64,000 nucleotides of DNA from NCBI GenBank assembly GCA_030386875.1, contig CM059576.1:12652058-12716057 (forward strand), read 5' to 3'. Made by a program: the position numbers and the translations under genes. The notes under the pieces are model-generated. The model ran no database searches, was not told the DNA's origin, and saw only the letters and a list, made by a program, of their open reading frames with translations. Positions within the stretch are counted from its first letter, which is position 1; each line of letters opens with the position of its first letter. Below are positions 53,056 through 64,000 of the stretch, in pieces. Origin of the DNA: Morinoia aosen. Taxonomy: Eukaryota > Arthropoda > Malacostraca > Amphipoda > Talitridae.

Positions 53056-54142
53056 ACTTCTTTTAATGCTTTGCGGTGGACGGCTCTTGCTTGCTTCCAT
53101 AGGATGCAATTCCGTGCTGTTTTATTCCGTCTGTATTTCTGATACATTTTTTCTCTATTTCTTCTGGTATCTTTCAGCGCGTTTGTCCAGTATGGTTTTG
53201 GGTAGAGTTTGCTCAAAGTAATTTGTGGTACGCATTTTTGGGTAATTTGACGATATTGTCATAGAACCGCTGTAAAGCTTTACTACAATTTACATCTCTG
53301 ATCGGCTGTAAACTGTTCCACAAAGGATGGTAATGATATGTTTCCCAATTCACTTCTTTCACGTTCCACACTAACCTCCCCTCTTCATGTTGATGGTCAT
53401 CCATGGAAGTGATAGTGATGCGGCAGTGGTCGCAGTCGTTTGGGGAGCTGGCGATTTGGGGCAGTGACTGGAGGTCAGCCGAGAGCCTTGGCGAACAAAT
53501 GGTTAGGTCTATTGCATATTCGGTGTCAGATGATATCCTTCTCGGTGCTCCAGACTTGATAACGTTTATGTTTAATTCGTTTACAAGGTCCTCGATAATG
53601 TGTCCCCTGGCATCTGACATCCTGCATCCCCACGCTGTGTTATAGCCGTTGAAATCGCCCATGATCAGTAACGGAGGAGGCAGTTGATTGATGATGTTTG
53701 CGCAGTCCTTCTTTACTTAGTGAGTGGGTCCTTGAAGAATAGATAGATGCTAAGGTTATGGTTTGACTTGTTTGGATGACAGCAGCTATTGCCTGCATTC
53801 GCGTGTTAAGATGTATTTCCTGACACGGAACTGATTCGTGGATCAATAATGCTACTCCTCCTTACGGAGTAACGTTAAAATGGCTATCTCGACGGAGGCA
53901 GGCATAGTGTGGGAGGTTGAATTTGGAATTATTCCACAGCTTTGTCTCTTAAAGAGCTATTGCGATTGGGTGATAGTCATTAGTTAGAAGAGAGAGTTAA
54001 TCCTTTTTCGAACGGAGACCCTGACAATTCCACTGGAGAAAGTTAGCTTCGCTAATGTTGAATGCTATGGTAGGATAAAACTAGAAAAAATGCGGAAGGG
54101 ATGAGATTATAGATGGGATGCAGCAGTATTGCTTTGTCCGGA

Positions 54143-55648
54143 TTACTGAGAGCGGTTTCGCGGCTGTGAGCGGCTCCTAGAGCGCTCTTCCCAGTGGTTC
54201 CTCGCTCTAGGAGTATCCACGCGAGATTTGCGTCCTTCTTTTGAAGTAGACTTTTTCTCCACCTTTTTGGAGTAGAGGTTTTTAGGCCTGATCAAAGTTG
54301 CTTTTTGGGCGTCCTGCATATTGTGTTCTTCCATAAGACCTCTCTTGAATCCTTCGAAGTCTGACAGATCATATTCGTAAACGAATGTTACCCCTTAGAT
54401 GGTGTTAAAACATGGGTGTTCATTAATTTCTACAGACATCCTGTTGACAAAAGTTATGCTGGTAATTTAGGTATTGCAATTGTAGGGAAAATTTCGAAAT
54501 TGAAATGATCTTTGCCACCGGATCGAATACTTTGGGTTTTTGACCGAGTTTGTAACCGAGACTTTTTTTAAAGCCCATGGGATGAGTTTTCGTTTGTCTG
54601 TTTCGGAGAGTTTCCATATGAAGTGTGTTGCACCTTCTTCATTTTTCTGCTCGGATATAGTATCAACTCCATTCATTATCTGTCTGGCTCTCCTTTTGCC
54701 CACCTTGAACTTTTGCTGGATTTCTAGAACATTCTCCTCGTCCTGGTACTTGGCGCAAGCACTGTCTCTTGCACGATGTCGCCTGTGCAATGGAGGCAAG
54801 TTGCTCTCTCCTTCAAGCAAGAGTCCAAGGTGTGATTTTCTTGTCCGCATTTGGCACAGACGCGGTGAACTTTGCTGCACCTTTTGCAAGTGTGGCCGTA
54901 CTGTTGGCAATTGGAGCACGAAATTGGTCTATCTTTGTAGGGGGTAAACTTTAGTATCTAATCTTGTTCCGTGAATATATATGTATTCTGGAGGAATTTC
55001 TTCGTCAAATTTTACTAAGAAGGGTATCGTTTGCTGGTATTTAGGCTCAATAAAGAAGGCTTCAGTGACTGTTGTTACGTTGCATTTTTCTACGAGGCCG
55101 CTTGCAAACTCTTCAACATTCTAGCTGTTGAATTCATTGACGTAAATAAGACTCTTGGAATTGTTTATATGAAAAGCTTCGATAACACGGCAAGGTACTT
55201 GGCCTATCTTCGTTATCTTCAGAAGTGCTTCACCTTGTTTTTGATCGGCTTCTTCTATTGTTTAGTTGTCTTGACCGCTCGTTACGTTTTTCTTCGGGAA
55301 GATATTTGTTTGTTTATAGATTTCATGTCGGAGATGATAGGGGTTGATTCTCCTTTTGTTTTCAGGAGTGAATTTCATGATGTAGAATCTCTTGAAGCGT
55401 TTCTCTTCAGGCAAATTGTTCAAGTGAAGTGGGGCGTATATTGTTCTTTTTCGCTCGCTCCCAGCACCAGGAGCACTCTTTGTGCGTTTTTGAAGAAGCT
55501 CAGAAACCGCTCCTAGCACATCCTCTATGATGCGTTCCATTTTGCCGATCCTTTCTTCTAGTCTCGGTTTTGCTGGGCCTGGAGCCTGCACGAATGTTTC
55601 CGTAGGTTGTAGTAGATTTCGAATTAGTAGTAGTAGTAGTAGTAACAC
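54143..55648 (-). pseudogene. LINE-A ORF1 (zinc-knuckle RNA-binding protein)
   Basis: Gag-like ORF1 in several frames. N-terminal part (55262-55648): Leu run from a tta/gta microsatellite, RLEERIGKMERIIEDVLGAV coiled-coil-like, then a conserved-looking NLPEEKRFKRFYIMKFTPEN. Central/C-terminal part: knuckles CSNCQQYGHTCKRC and CAKCGQENHTLDSC (both CX2CX4HX4C) and a third Cys pair CLHC, near 54780-54920. End: an RS-rich tail (RNHWEERSRSRSQPRNRSQ) at 54143-54200. Its RNA chaperone role in retrotransposition is known for the family. Frameshifts make it dead. Confidence 0.75.
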
Positions 55649-56041
55649 AGGTTTGCTAGCGCTTCAGTTATTCAAACTATATCGCACCGAAGGTCACATA
55701 ATTTAATCAATATTGAGCTTTTCCGCTTTACCGCGTAGGGTGGACTTCAACATTGCATGAACATCAAAAATTATATGATCATGATTTAATTACATCCCAA
55801 GATTACAATTGTCTCCCCATTGAAAAATTTTTGTACATGTTATAGTACATTCGGACACACTGGGCAGCCAATCCCCACAGGGGGTTTCAGCTGCCCACCC
55901 ATTTATGGCCGGACGCCTTACCCACGCTGCAACCCCCCCAAGGTACCAGCGTAGTGTGCCCGGCCATATTGCAGTTTTTCATCTACAATCTTCCAATACG
56001 ATATTAGGCCTGGCTATAGTGCATTACTGCGTGGTATCCTG
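55649..56041 (-). other. LINE-B 3' untranslated region and junction with LINE-A
   Basis: About 55850-56041 is compositionally continuous with LINE-B and follows its stop codon. It contains cactgggcagccaatcccc and ggtgggcagctgaaac-type complementary segments. The remaining 200 bp is AT-rich. Confidence 0.45.
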
Positions 56042-59000
56042 CTAAATCTCATAATATAGCTTGCACTTCTCCAAGAACAGTTGCAACGCTCCCGCGTCAA
56101 AGCCTGAGCGTTCATTTTCCCCGAGTATTCCAATTAACACATCCTCCGCGCAGCCACGAAGATTTGGGAAACAAACATTGCGAAAAGCAGAATATCTTGG
56201 GCATTCAGCAAGAAAATGTATGACAGTCACAGGAACACGGCACCGTTCGCATTGCGGCTGCGGCTGTCGCTCCATAAAGTGGCCGTGCGTTAAGCGAGTA
56301 TGGCCGATGCGAAGGCGGCAAAGTATCACCTCCATTCGACGGGCACGGCAGCTAGATGATGACCACTCTCGAACAGTGGGCTTAATGTTTCTCAATTTAT
56401 TGTCAGTTGCGTCCATCCAGTATCGCTGCCACAGATCCTTCACCGGCGCCTTGATGCGAGGATAGTAATCGCGGGAGGGGACCATCAAATTCAGTGTTCT
56501 CTCACTTGACCCAGCAGCTTGCTTAGCTTCCCGGTCTGCTCTCTCATTGCCAGATATCCCCACATGCGCGGGCACCCAGCAAATAGCGACATTCTTCCGT
56601 TCATTTACGAACTGTGCCAGCTTTGTGACGATCTCCGCAATAATGGGGTGGGTACTGTTGTACATCTGAGCAGCATCTATTACGCTTTTCGAGTCGACGA
56701 AGATGGTGAAAGAATGATGATCGTGCTCCTCGATCAGCTGTAGCGCTTCCATCACACCATACAGCTCTGCTGTGAAAATTGAGGTCTCTGGGAGCAGTCT
56801 CCTAGCCCTCACTATTTCCCCGGACACAGCGGCACATCCCACAGCGTCTCCTGTCTTAGAGCCGTCTGTATAAATCTTCACAGAGTTTGCGTGTTTCTCC
56901 AGTATATGCTCCATGAAAATTCCCTTCAGGATGTTAGCCGGCATTGACTCCTTTTTTGGCATTCGACATCCAGGGCAGAAGCTCTCCACGGGGACACGCC
57001 ATGTCGGAGAGCAGTCAAAAAGCACAGGTTGCACTCTCATGGGTCCCAGCTGCATGGCGGCCGTCAGCGCAGGATAGTTCATTGATGATGGCCGACAATA
57101 CGGGAAAGGCAGATGTCGTCCGGAAGGCGCGTGCACGCTTCTCCATGTAGGAGACAGGGGCAGCTGATCTAGACGAGCCAGGTACTGTAGGCTCAGCTGT
57201 ACACGGCGGAGCCAAAGAGGAGGTTCTCCACTCTCCACACACAAACTGACTGACGGGGAGGTCCGAAAGGCGCCAGTGCAAAGCCTTATGGCCGTGTGGT
57301 GCACCGGATCAAGCACTGATAACGAAGTTTCCCTTGCATACTGGTATATAGTGCATCCATAATCCAGCTTACTTCTGATCAGGGTTCTGTATAGGCGCAG
57401 CAATGTTACACGGTCAGCTCCCCACGCCAGGCCTGATACACATTTCAACAGGTTCATTCATCTGTTGCAATCAGACTTCAGCGCGGCCAGATGGGGTTTA
57501 CACGATAGCTTGTCATCAATAGTTAGGCCCAGAAATTTGGCACTATGAGCAAAGTTTATCGGTACTCCCTGAAGAAGTACCTGTGGAGGGTCCCGTCGGC
57601 GGCGTCCCTGAAAAAGCAGGGCCACAGTCTTCCCAGTGGAGAATACGAAACCGTTTTCAGTCGCCCAGTCATTCACACCGTTGATAGCCAACTGCACTCT
57701 GCGCGCCAGCGCAGGCAAATACGCTGATGAAGAGTAAATCATGAAGTCATCAACGTACAATGACGACGAGACATCGGCTGGCAGTGTGGAGGTGATGTCA
57801 TTGACGGCCAGAGAGAAGAGGGTGCAGCTCAGCACACTACCCTGGGGTAGGCCCTCCTGCTGGGTTTGCCAAGGCGACAATGTGGCTCCCACTTTTACAC
57901 GAAAACTTCTCTCCTAGAGGAACTGCTGGACAAAGAAAGCCAAATTGCCCCGAAGGCCACATCCATAAACACGTTGGAGGAGCCCATGTCTCCAAACGGT
58001 ATCATATGCTTTGTGCAGGTCGAAGAAGACACACAAGCTCTGCTTGCGGGCGGCAATATTCTGAACCAGATGACTCTGCAGTCTCACGACAGCATCCGTG
58101 GTCCCCCGAAGCTGCCTGAAACCGAACTGGGCAGGATTCAGAATTTCTTCTGCTTCCAGCCATCGTACAAGGCGAACGTTTACGATCCTCTCCAATAGCT
58201 TGCACACACAACTCGTTAGGGCGATAGGTCGGTAGCTGTCTGTACGGGTGGCCGGTTTCTGAGGTTTGGCAAAGCAAGGATTGTTGCAGTGCGCCAGTCC
58301 CTTGGAAATACGTGGGTCGTCCAGACCTTATTGAATATATGAAGCAGCTGGCGTAAGGCTGATGAATGCATCCTCTTGAGCATCTGATAATGAATCCCAT
58401 CGGGGCCTGGTGCAGTATTATTGCAAGTTCTCAAGGTGCGGTAGATTTCAAGAAAGGTGATAGGCTCGTTGTACGAGAAAACTGTTTCTGTTGCGAAGTC
58501 TGGTTTATGTCGTTCTCTTTGGCGTTTTTGTGCTCGGAAAGCAGGTGGATACTGGGCTTCGCTACTATTATGCGCGAAACTATCAGCCAGCGCCGCCGCC
58601 ACCCGCTGAGGATCCGCCGTGAGTATGCCGTCCACTTCTAAACAAGGCCTGCCACAGCTGTATTTTCCTTTCATCTTACCCACACGTTGCCAAATTTTGG
58701 TCATAGGTGTGTCGGTATTTAGGCTGCTAACATATTTGCGCCACGAGCTCCGCCTAGCAGCGTCCTTGATGAATTGGGCCTTCGCTCTTGCTCGCTTATA
58801 TACAATAATATCTGCCAGCTCGCCGGTACGTCTAGAGCGTCTCAGGGCTTGCCGCCGCTCATAGTTTGCCACAGCGCAATCATTATTCCCCCAAGGAACA
58901 CGGTACTTTGGTGCACCACCGCGTGACATCGGGATAGCAGCACTAGCAGCACTCCTGAGGGTACCGGTAAAACGCTCCACCATGTCGTCAACTTCCAGCA

Positions 59001-59751
59001 GGTCATTCATTTCTTCCATCTGGGTTAGGGCTTCAAAAGTATCCCAGTTAGCACGCTTCATGCAGTATCGAGGTTCTGCTGGCACTGGAGCAAACTCCCT
59101 CACTTCCATAACAATGGGGGAGTGGTCACTGCCATAAGTATTATCCAGCACGCTCCACAGAACATCGGGGAACATATCTGGGGTGCTGAAACTGAGGTCG
59201 ATGGCGGAGGTCGTCCCTGTTTGGACGTGAAAATGAGTGGCGGCCCCAGTGTTGAGCAAACAGAAATTGGATCTCGTAATGAATTGGTTGATGAGCCTAC
59301 CACGCTGGTCGCTTTGAGCGTTGCCCCAAGCCACGTGCTTTGCATTGAGGTCGCCTACCACAAAAGCGGGCCCAGGCAATTGAGTACTGATATTCTCAAA
59401 ATCGGGCAACGAGAAAGGTTCAGCTGGGGAGATATACATGTTGCAGATGGTGGTCATTTTCTTGTTGAACCAAAAACGGATTGCCATTGCCTGGATCTGG
59501 GTGTTCATCGGCACTTTGGAATAACCCAAGTCCTTCCTTACAAGAACAGCTAGTCCAGATCCAGGGACAGGATTTGGTACGTGAGAGAAAGTTTCAATAT
59601 TATAGTTGGCTGGTGGGGTCGGAGTTATGTCTCCCAGCATGGTCTCCTGGAGACATATGCACAGTGGTTGTTGTTGCTGGATGATGGTCAGGAGGTCACC
59701 GTAATTCCTACGGTATCCTCTACAATTCCACTGTAAAACACTCTGTATCAA
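56042..59751 (-). pseudogene. LINE-B ORF2: endonuclease, reverse transcriptase, RNase H
   Basis: Nearly complete I-group LINE ORF2, about 1,230 codons. Endonuclease from VLQWNCRGYRRN, with ICLQETML, VVGDLNAKHVAWG and GSDHSPIV. RT: WRTATILALP, FFDLHKAYDTVWRHGLL, EGLPQGSVLSCTLFSLAV and catalytic SLYVDDFMIYSS (near 57740-57765). RNase H: IYTDGSKTG (near 56870), FTAELYGVMEAL, IFVDSKSVID and GNERADREAK. C-terminal Cys-His knuckle CERCRVPVTVIHFLAEC (near 56200-56260). Three lesions only: a one-base deletion near 58264, TAG at 57914-57916 and TGA at 57458-57460. Ends TAG at 56042-56044. The RNase H domain points to the I clade rather than Jockey. Confidence 0.9.
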
Positions 59752-60259
59752 GTTCCCTTCTCTGGGGGCTGCTCTTTAGGATCAGGCGGTCTTTGATTTG
59801 ATGGTGATTTGGTTGGTGCTGGTCTCTCCCCCCACGCGTGCAAGGGCACGGTTGGGAGAGGTCTTGGAGTAACCTTCGAGGGCAAAGCCCACACTCGTGT
59901 GAAGTCAGGCGCAGTCTCCTCTGGCACTCTTCCTACGCGGTCCAACGAACGCACACGCTGTGCCACTGAGGGTTCCGGCTTTCTCACACTTCTGCGGCTC
60001 TCGTGAATAGTCCTTACATCTTGGGGAGGTGGCATCTTGGACTGTTTGTTCGTACTGTAGGGGGTCGCAAGCTCCTCGTCGATTGGACGGGCCACTTCTT
60101 TCGATGCTTCCCCATGGCCAAGGGTTAGGCCGGTATTCGCCTAGGCTTCCGCGTGCGTACCACCACGACGCTTTTCTGACTCAGCTTGGCGCCTCTTACT
60201 ATCAGATGCTACAGTTTCCGCAGTCCTAGCGACCTTTGTCATGGCACCACCTGTCATAG
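59748..60259 (-). pseudogene. LINE-B ORF1, C-terminal part
   Basis: A frame from about 60259 (MTGGAMTKVARTAETVAS) with one TAG near 60142, then Pro/Arg-rich sequence (KPEPSVAQRVRSLDRVG, RPLPTVPLHAWGERPAP) to TGA at 59748-59750, overlapping the first codon of ORF2. No zinc knuckles are visible, so the 5' part is truncated or the protein is atypical. Confidence 0.5.
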
Positions 60260-61944
60260 TTCCACTATGGAGGACTCTCGTCGTGTTCAAATAACGTTAA
60301 GAAAGAGTTGTTTTGGCCAAGCAACTATCTTCTAAAAGATCCGACGTTGGATAATATGTTCTCGACAATAAGCACAGCATTTCTGAACTCTACAAACCCA
60401 CGCTTCGAGACGAGCTTCACCAACCGCCAAGCATCATTCGAAACCAGCCAGCGAACCTCTCACCCTCTACGAAACCCGCCATTGGACTTCGGACCTTCTG
60501 CCACGTAGACGACGCCTGTACCGGAGATCATTTCAGGATACTTCCATATTTCTTCGTATATTTAAACTTCTTCCTGCGAGACCTAAAATGTTGTTCATTC
60601 TACATAAATTACTTGCTATTTGATTATAAAGTTTAATCCATTTGAATCATCTCCCAACACTTGCTTTTTTCTGTGATGTATTGACGTAAAGCTTCAAGAT
60701 AAGGGACGTGTTCGTTCATACTCGTGACATAAGCGTCGCACAGCCTCCTTCTGGGCAGTGTGCGCGAGCGGCATTAGGACTGGTGCCACCAATTGAGCAA
60801 GACGTGCGATCCTCCGCTCACACCCTTGCGGGTGGAGTGGGGGAAGTGTTAACTTAAAGTTGTATTGAGTTGCCAACCGCTATTCGGGAATTCCACAGCT
60901 AAGTATTCCTCCAAATAATCATCCATGTGCTCGTCAATACTCTGAAGTAACTTCGTGTGTAGGGTTAGGATATTCTCGTTCGATGTAATTTCTAGACAGT
61001 CTTTGTTTCTCTGTTAATTACTCAGCGCCGAGACTTTATCTCACCTAAGATGTGCTTATCATAATCATCAATGTGTTTCTCTACTAAATGATTCAACACC
61101 GAGGCCTCACTTCGTATAGGATGTCCTTGTCAGACTACTCGATGTATTAATAATCTATGTCTCGCTTGTTGATCACGTAAAAGGCTCAACCTGCTTTTTG
61201 AGTCATAATGTGATTTCCAATAACTATCTTCTTATAGATAGGAGTTAACTCAATCACCGAGATCTGATAGTATTATAATCATTTAGAATCTTTAATGCGC
61301 TATATGTATCGTATGTCATCCTTTTACTAATTGATTTGAAAGATGTCATCATTATAACATAAATTTACGTTGTAACAACCTCGTCATTTTCCTTACTGAG
61401 GCCCTACTTAATTCGTCACAGTATTATAATCAATAACGACTAATGACATTGAAAATTCACAGCTTGTTTCGATCTTTATTATTAATAAAACAAAAATTTA
61501 ATAATTGAGACCTTCTGTCTCGACCATCAACCAAAAGAGAAAATGAAAGCGATGAGAAAATGACGATAAATAATAAAGAAAAGAATTGCCTCTTGAAAAT
61601 TGACCAACGAATAAAATGCGGCATCGATGAGAAGAAATAGGAATATAACAGATGGTGCCAAGCGGTGATGGATATCCCGTCTCCGCAAGAGACCGCTCGA
61701 AATAATTGTCACGTTACCGAAAAAATACCAAAAACCATTTCAAATTAAATCAAATCCGCCTCAAATACTTCATAAAAATTGCATTTGATCGGCCAGACGC
61801 AAATTCAACTAGTGATGGATGACTATTCATAACACTCAATATTGTATCAAGGTGTTTAGTAATCTATGTCATTGTATCCCGCTTGCGTTTAAATTGTTTC
61901 TACTTTTATGCCCATTTACTAATATTCTGCCGTTTTATTTCAAT
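60260..61944. other. Non-coding
   Basis: Just right of LINE-B there may be more of its 5' end (to about 60520), but no domain is recognisable. From there on the sequence is AT-rich with short incidental ORFs. Nothing else is seen. Confidence 0.4.
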
Positions 61945-62120
61945 TGTAAACCTATTTACATTTAATTTTTATTGTGTTTGTTTACTATAAAAATATTCAT
62001 GTGTCTAATCATGCTTTCTATTTTGATTTATTACTATTGTGAATCTATTTACATTTCATTTGTGTTTGTTTACTATAAAATTATTCATATGTCTAATCAT
62101 GTTTTCTGTTTGATTTACTA
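61945..62120. repeat. About 93-bp tandem duplication
   Basis: The unit from tgtaaacctatttacattt through tgtttactataaaaatattc to atgctttctattttgattt occurs again from 62038 with about ten differences and small indels. Confidence 0.8.
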
Positions 62121-64000
62121 ATTTCTCTCAATAATCATGCTTCAGGTTTACCGTTTCTAATCAAATTTTAATCCTAGTTAAGAACCTATTCTGAATTTCT
62201 TATTTCATTAGGTCATTTTGTGTTGATTGTTCGTGTATTGAAATACCTAATATATGAAGCAGTTATTTACCAATGATTTTATAAATTAAGATTAAGTCCA
62301 GCATCGTTCGTGTAATTATCGCACAATTTCCATATTTAAATAATTAATCTGAGCTGGATGCTATGGAAATTCACCTATGCACCGTGAAACTCTCGGCGCC
62401 ATTTTGTTTTAACAAAGAAGGCGTTGGAAGCCGGACAGCCCCACACTCTTGATAGCGGCAGCCAGAGTCATATTCCGAAACCTACGTGGAGCATTCACAC
62501 TTTGTCATCTTAAACTTCTCATTTGGAATCGAAGGAAATTCAAAAACTAAACTTCTAAAATCAACATCATTGGAATTTAATTGAAAAAATCTCCTAAACG
62601 TTTAAAAGTTTTATTAAAAACTTTCAATTAAAGTACCTTATAAAAAAATTTCTTCGTGCTCTCATACATCAACGGAGGCTCATTTAAGATGAAAATTCCA
62701 TTCGATCAAAATAATTTCTACGGAATAACAGTATTACATGCATTATGCATACCCGCAAATTAATAATACGGTGAAAGTATTCAATACAAATATTGTAATC
62801 TTTGATGAATAAACTCTCATGTTCAATTCTGAATTTCGACGCAATGTTTTGGTGTGATTCGACATGTTGAGGGGAATTTGAGGATGGATGTTCGTTTTTG
62901 GGGAGTGTGATGTTAGCGAGGTGTGACCTTGAGGAGATGTGAGGCTGCGGGGTGTGGTAAGAGCTTCCTACCCGGCGCTCGGTTTATAAACTTACGTGAA
63001 CGCCTGCCTGGGTCTCTGGACCTCTTCTTGACATTCTTGCTTCCCAAGCCCAAGCCAAACCACCGCTCTGTTACATAGCCACATACCCACACGGCTGACT
63101 GACTCTATTCCAACATTGTAACGGCATGACAGCATTTGAAATTCAAATGAGAGACTCGACATTTAGGATATTTTAGTGTGATGTTTGAATGCATTTTGCG
63201 AGATAGCGTGATAATGAATTTTATTTGTTATTCCTACTTACTTATACTTCATTGTCGACGAATAATTAATTACGACCACGAATTAAAATGTTGAGATGTA
63301 GTTCATTCATGTCTGGATTATTGTTCTTTTGTAAAGTAAATGTCGCGTAAATTGTGAAATAATTAATAATCTTTCAGTGCGAACAAATTGATATTTCATA
63401 ACGAAGAATGTAATAATAACTATAAATATAAATAAATTCGATTCTAATCCAGATGGCGTGCAGTCCATTCATTTTAAAATTCACTATTAATATCTTATTA
63501 GGAAACATTGTGTTCTCTCCTTCTGAGAATCATCAATATCGTTGCATCATCGCATATCGAATAGGAACGGAATAAAATTTAAAATAGGCTAGAAGTATGT
63601 TCTTTCTGTAAACATGAAGTTGCTAATGAGTGAGATGAGTGTGGACGGATGTTGCGAACGCCTGCGGAGGAAAAGGAGTGAAAATTTTGGATTTTTTAAA
63701 ACCAGCAAATAACCATCATCGAAATTTCAGTCAATTGCTGCTGTGGACGTGAGAGTCGACTACAGTCTCCACAAGAACCACACTGCGCAGAGAGCCTCTG
63801 CCTATGCTGAGCGACTACGTGAACGCAGACTTCAGTGTGCGTGACTGGACGTATATCACGGCCCGACCAGCGGCAGCGAGCATCACACTGAGGCAGCGGC
63901 GCATGCGTACACCTGTGTGCGTGCACTGCGTACATCTTGGCGTGACGACGGTCGGCGGCGACATGGATGCACTCTGCGACGTACATGTACGAAGCACAAT
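62121..64000. other. Non-coding, GC-richer at the end
   Basis: No gene supported. The last 300 bases (about 63720-64000) are richer in GC and CpG than the surrounding DNA, with overlapping ORFs on the minus strand but no recognisable domain; it could be the edge of a host promoter or of another element. Confidence 0.35.

Larger units (their letters stand above)
51860..54110 (-). pseudogene. LINE-A ORF2: endonuclease and N-terminal half of RT
   Basis: An I/Jockey-type ORF2 in pieces. Endonuclease: FLQWNCQGLRSKKD (near 54020-54060), SIYSSR (near 53740), MGDFNGYNTAWG (53640-53662) and the NDCDHCRI motif (near 53420). RT: NCILWKQARAVHRKALKEVK, KIYETIRKIKG, then FNKFCNNSFFPDEWRTAIVI, PLPKPNKSH, YRSIALTSCLCKTMERMINN and CISVFFDLKKTYDTTWNYGI. 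Stops and shifts at several points, plus the Penelope-derived insertion at about 52655-53055. It breaks off at 51860 and resumes at 45209. Confidence 0.8.

Noticed and set aside
63696-63997. Cys/His-rich minus ORFs at the right edge
   Set aside because: Overlapping frames, no ordered zinc-binding pattern, cut by the window edge.
1-64000. tRNA, rRNA or host protein-coding genes
   Set aside because: No cloverleaf with A and B boxes, no rRNA-like stretch and no conserved host domain could be recognised by eye; small exons could still have been missed.

Overview
This is an AT-rich stretch of animal, almost certainly arthropod (probably insect), nuclear DNA in which nearly everything that can be recognised is a transposable element or a simple or tandem repeat. 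I see no host gene that I can support. The arthropod assignment is an inference from the mixture of families: Ty3/Gypsy elements, two I/Jockey-type LINEs, Penelope-like elements with a GIY-YIG endonuclease, hAT/Buster debris, foldback elements and several short inverted-repeat elements. The species cannot be named from the sequence.

0-13 kb: a young Ty3/Gypsy element on the + strand (called G1, 1733-11324; LTRs of 332 bp differing at one base; 4-bp target duplication TTAG) sits inside the gag gene of an older relative on the - strand (G2, about 250 to 13000). G1 has gag, a -1 frameshift site, a full protease-RT-RNase H-integrase pol, and two small membrane-protein ORFs between pol and the 3' LTR. 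13-19 kb: tandem repeats, a hAT/Buster transposase tail, a LINE scrap, a 288-bp hairpin element and a 1-kb minisatellite of 15-bp units. 19-24 kb: a complete GC-rich LTR retrotransposon on the - strand (L3, 19071-24074; target duplication GTTTG), nearly intact apart from two in-frame TAG codons in pol.

24.9-26.7 kb: a non-coding terminal-inverted-repeat element. 26.9-39.2 kb: several copies of one long-inverted-repeat (foldback) family, a larger foldback element whose inverted arms carry a 19-bp satellite (30011-34343) with an internal 17-copy 30-bp array, an inverted pair of Penelope-like 3' ends (35481-37077), and a 605-bp Harbinger-like MITE. 39-45 kb: non-coding repeats, a BED-finger scrap, and a TTAA-flanked 1.1-kb element. 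44.2-55.6 kb: LINE-A (- strand), split by a 6.6-kb nested insertion (45214-51855) and again by a small Penelope-derived insertion carrying a well-formed hammerhead-like core. 56.0-60.3 kb: LINE-B (- strand), almost full length, with endonuclease, RT and RNase H. 60.3-64 kb: AT-rich DNA with no recognisable gene.

The elements act as independent genomic parasites rather than as a pathway. The nesting order (G1 into G2; MITE into foldback; hAT-like into a TTAA-flanked element into LINE-A; Penelope into LINE-A) gives a relative chronology. The most useful leads are the small membrane ORFs of G1, the frameshift site conserved between G1 and G2, the amber-interrupted pol of L3, the satellite-armed foldback element, and the two Penelope loci with outward-facing ribozyme-like motifs. 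Readings of domains come from motif recognition by eye; no database search was possible.
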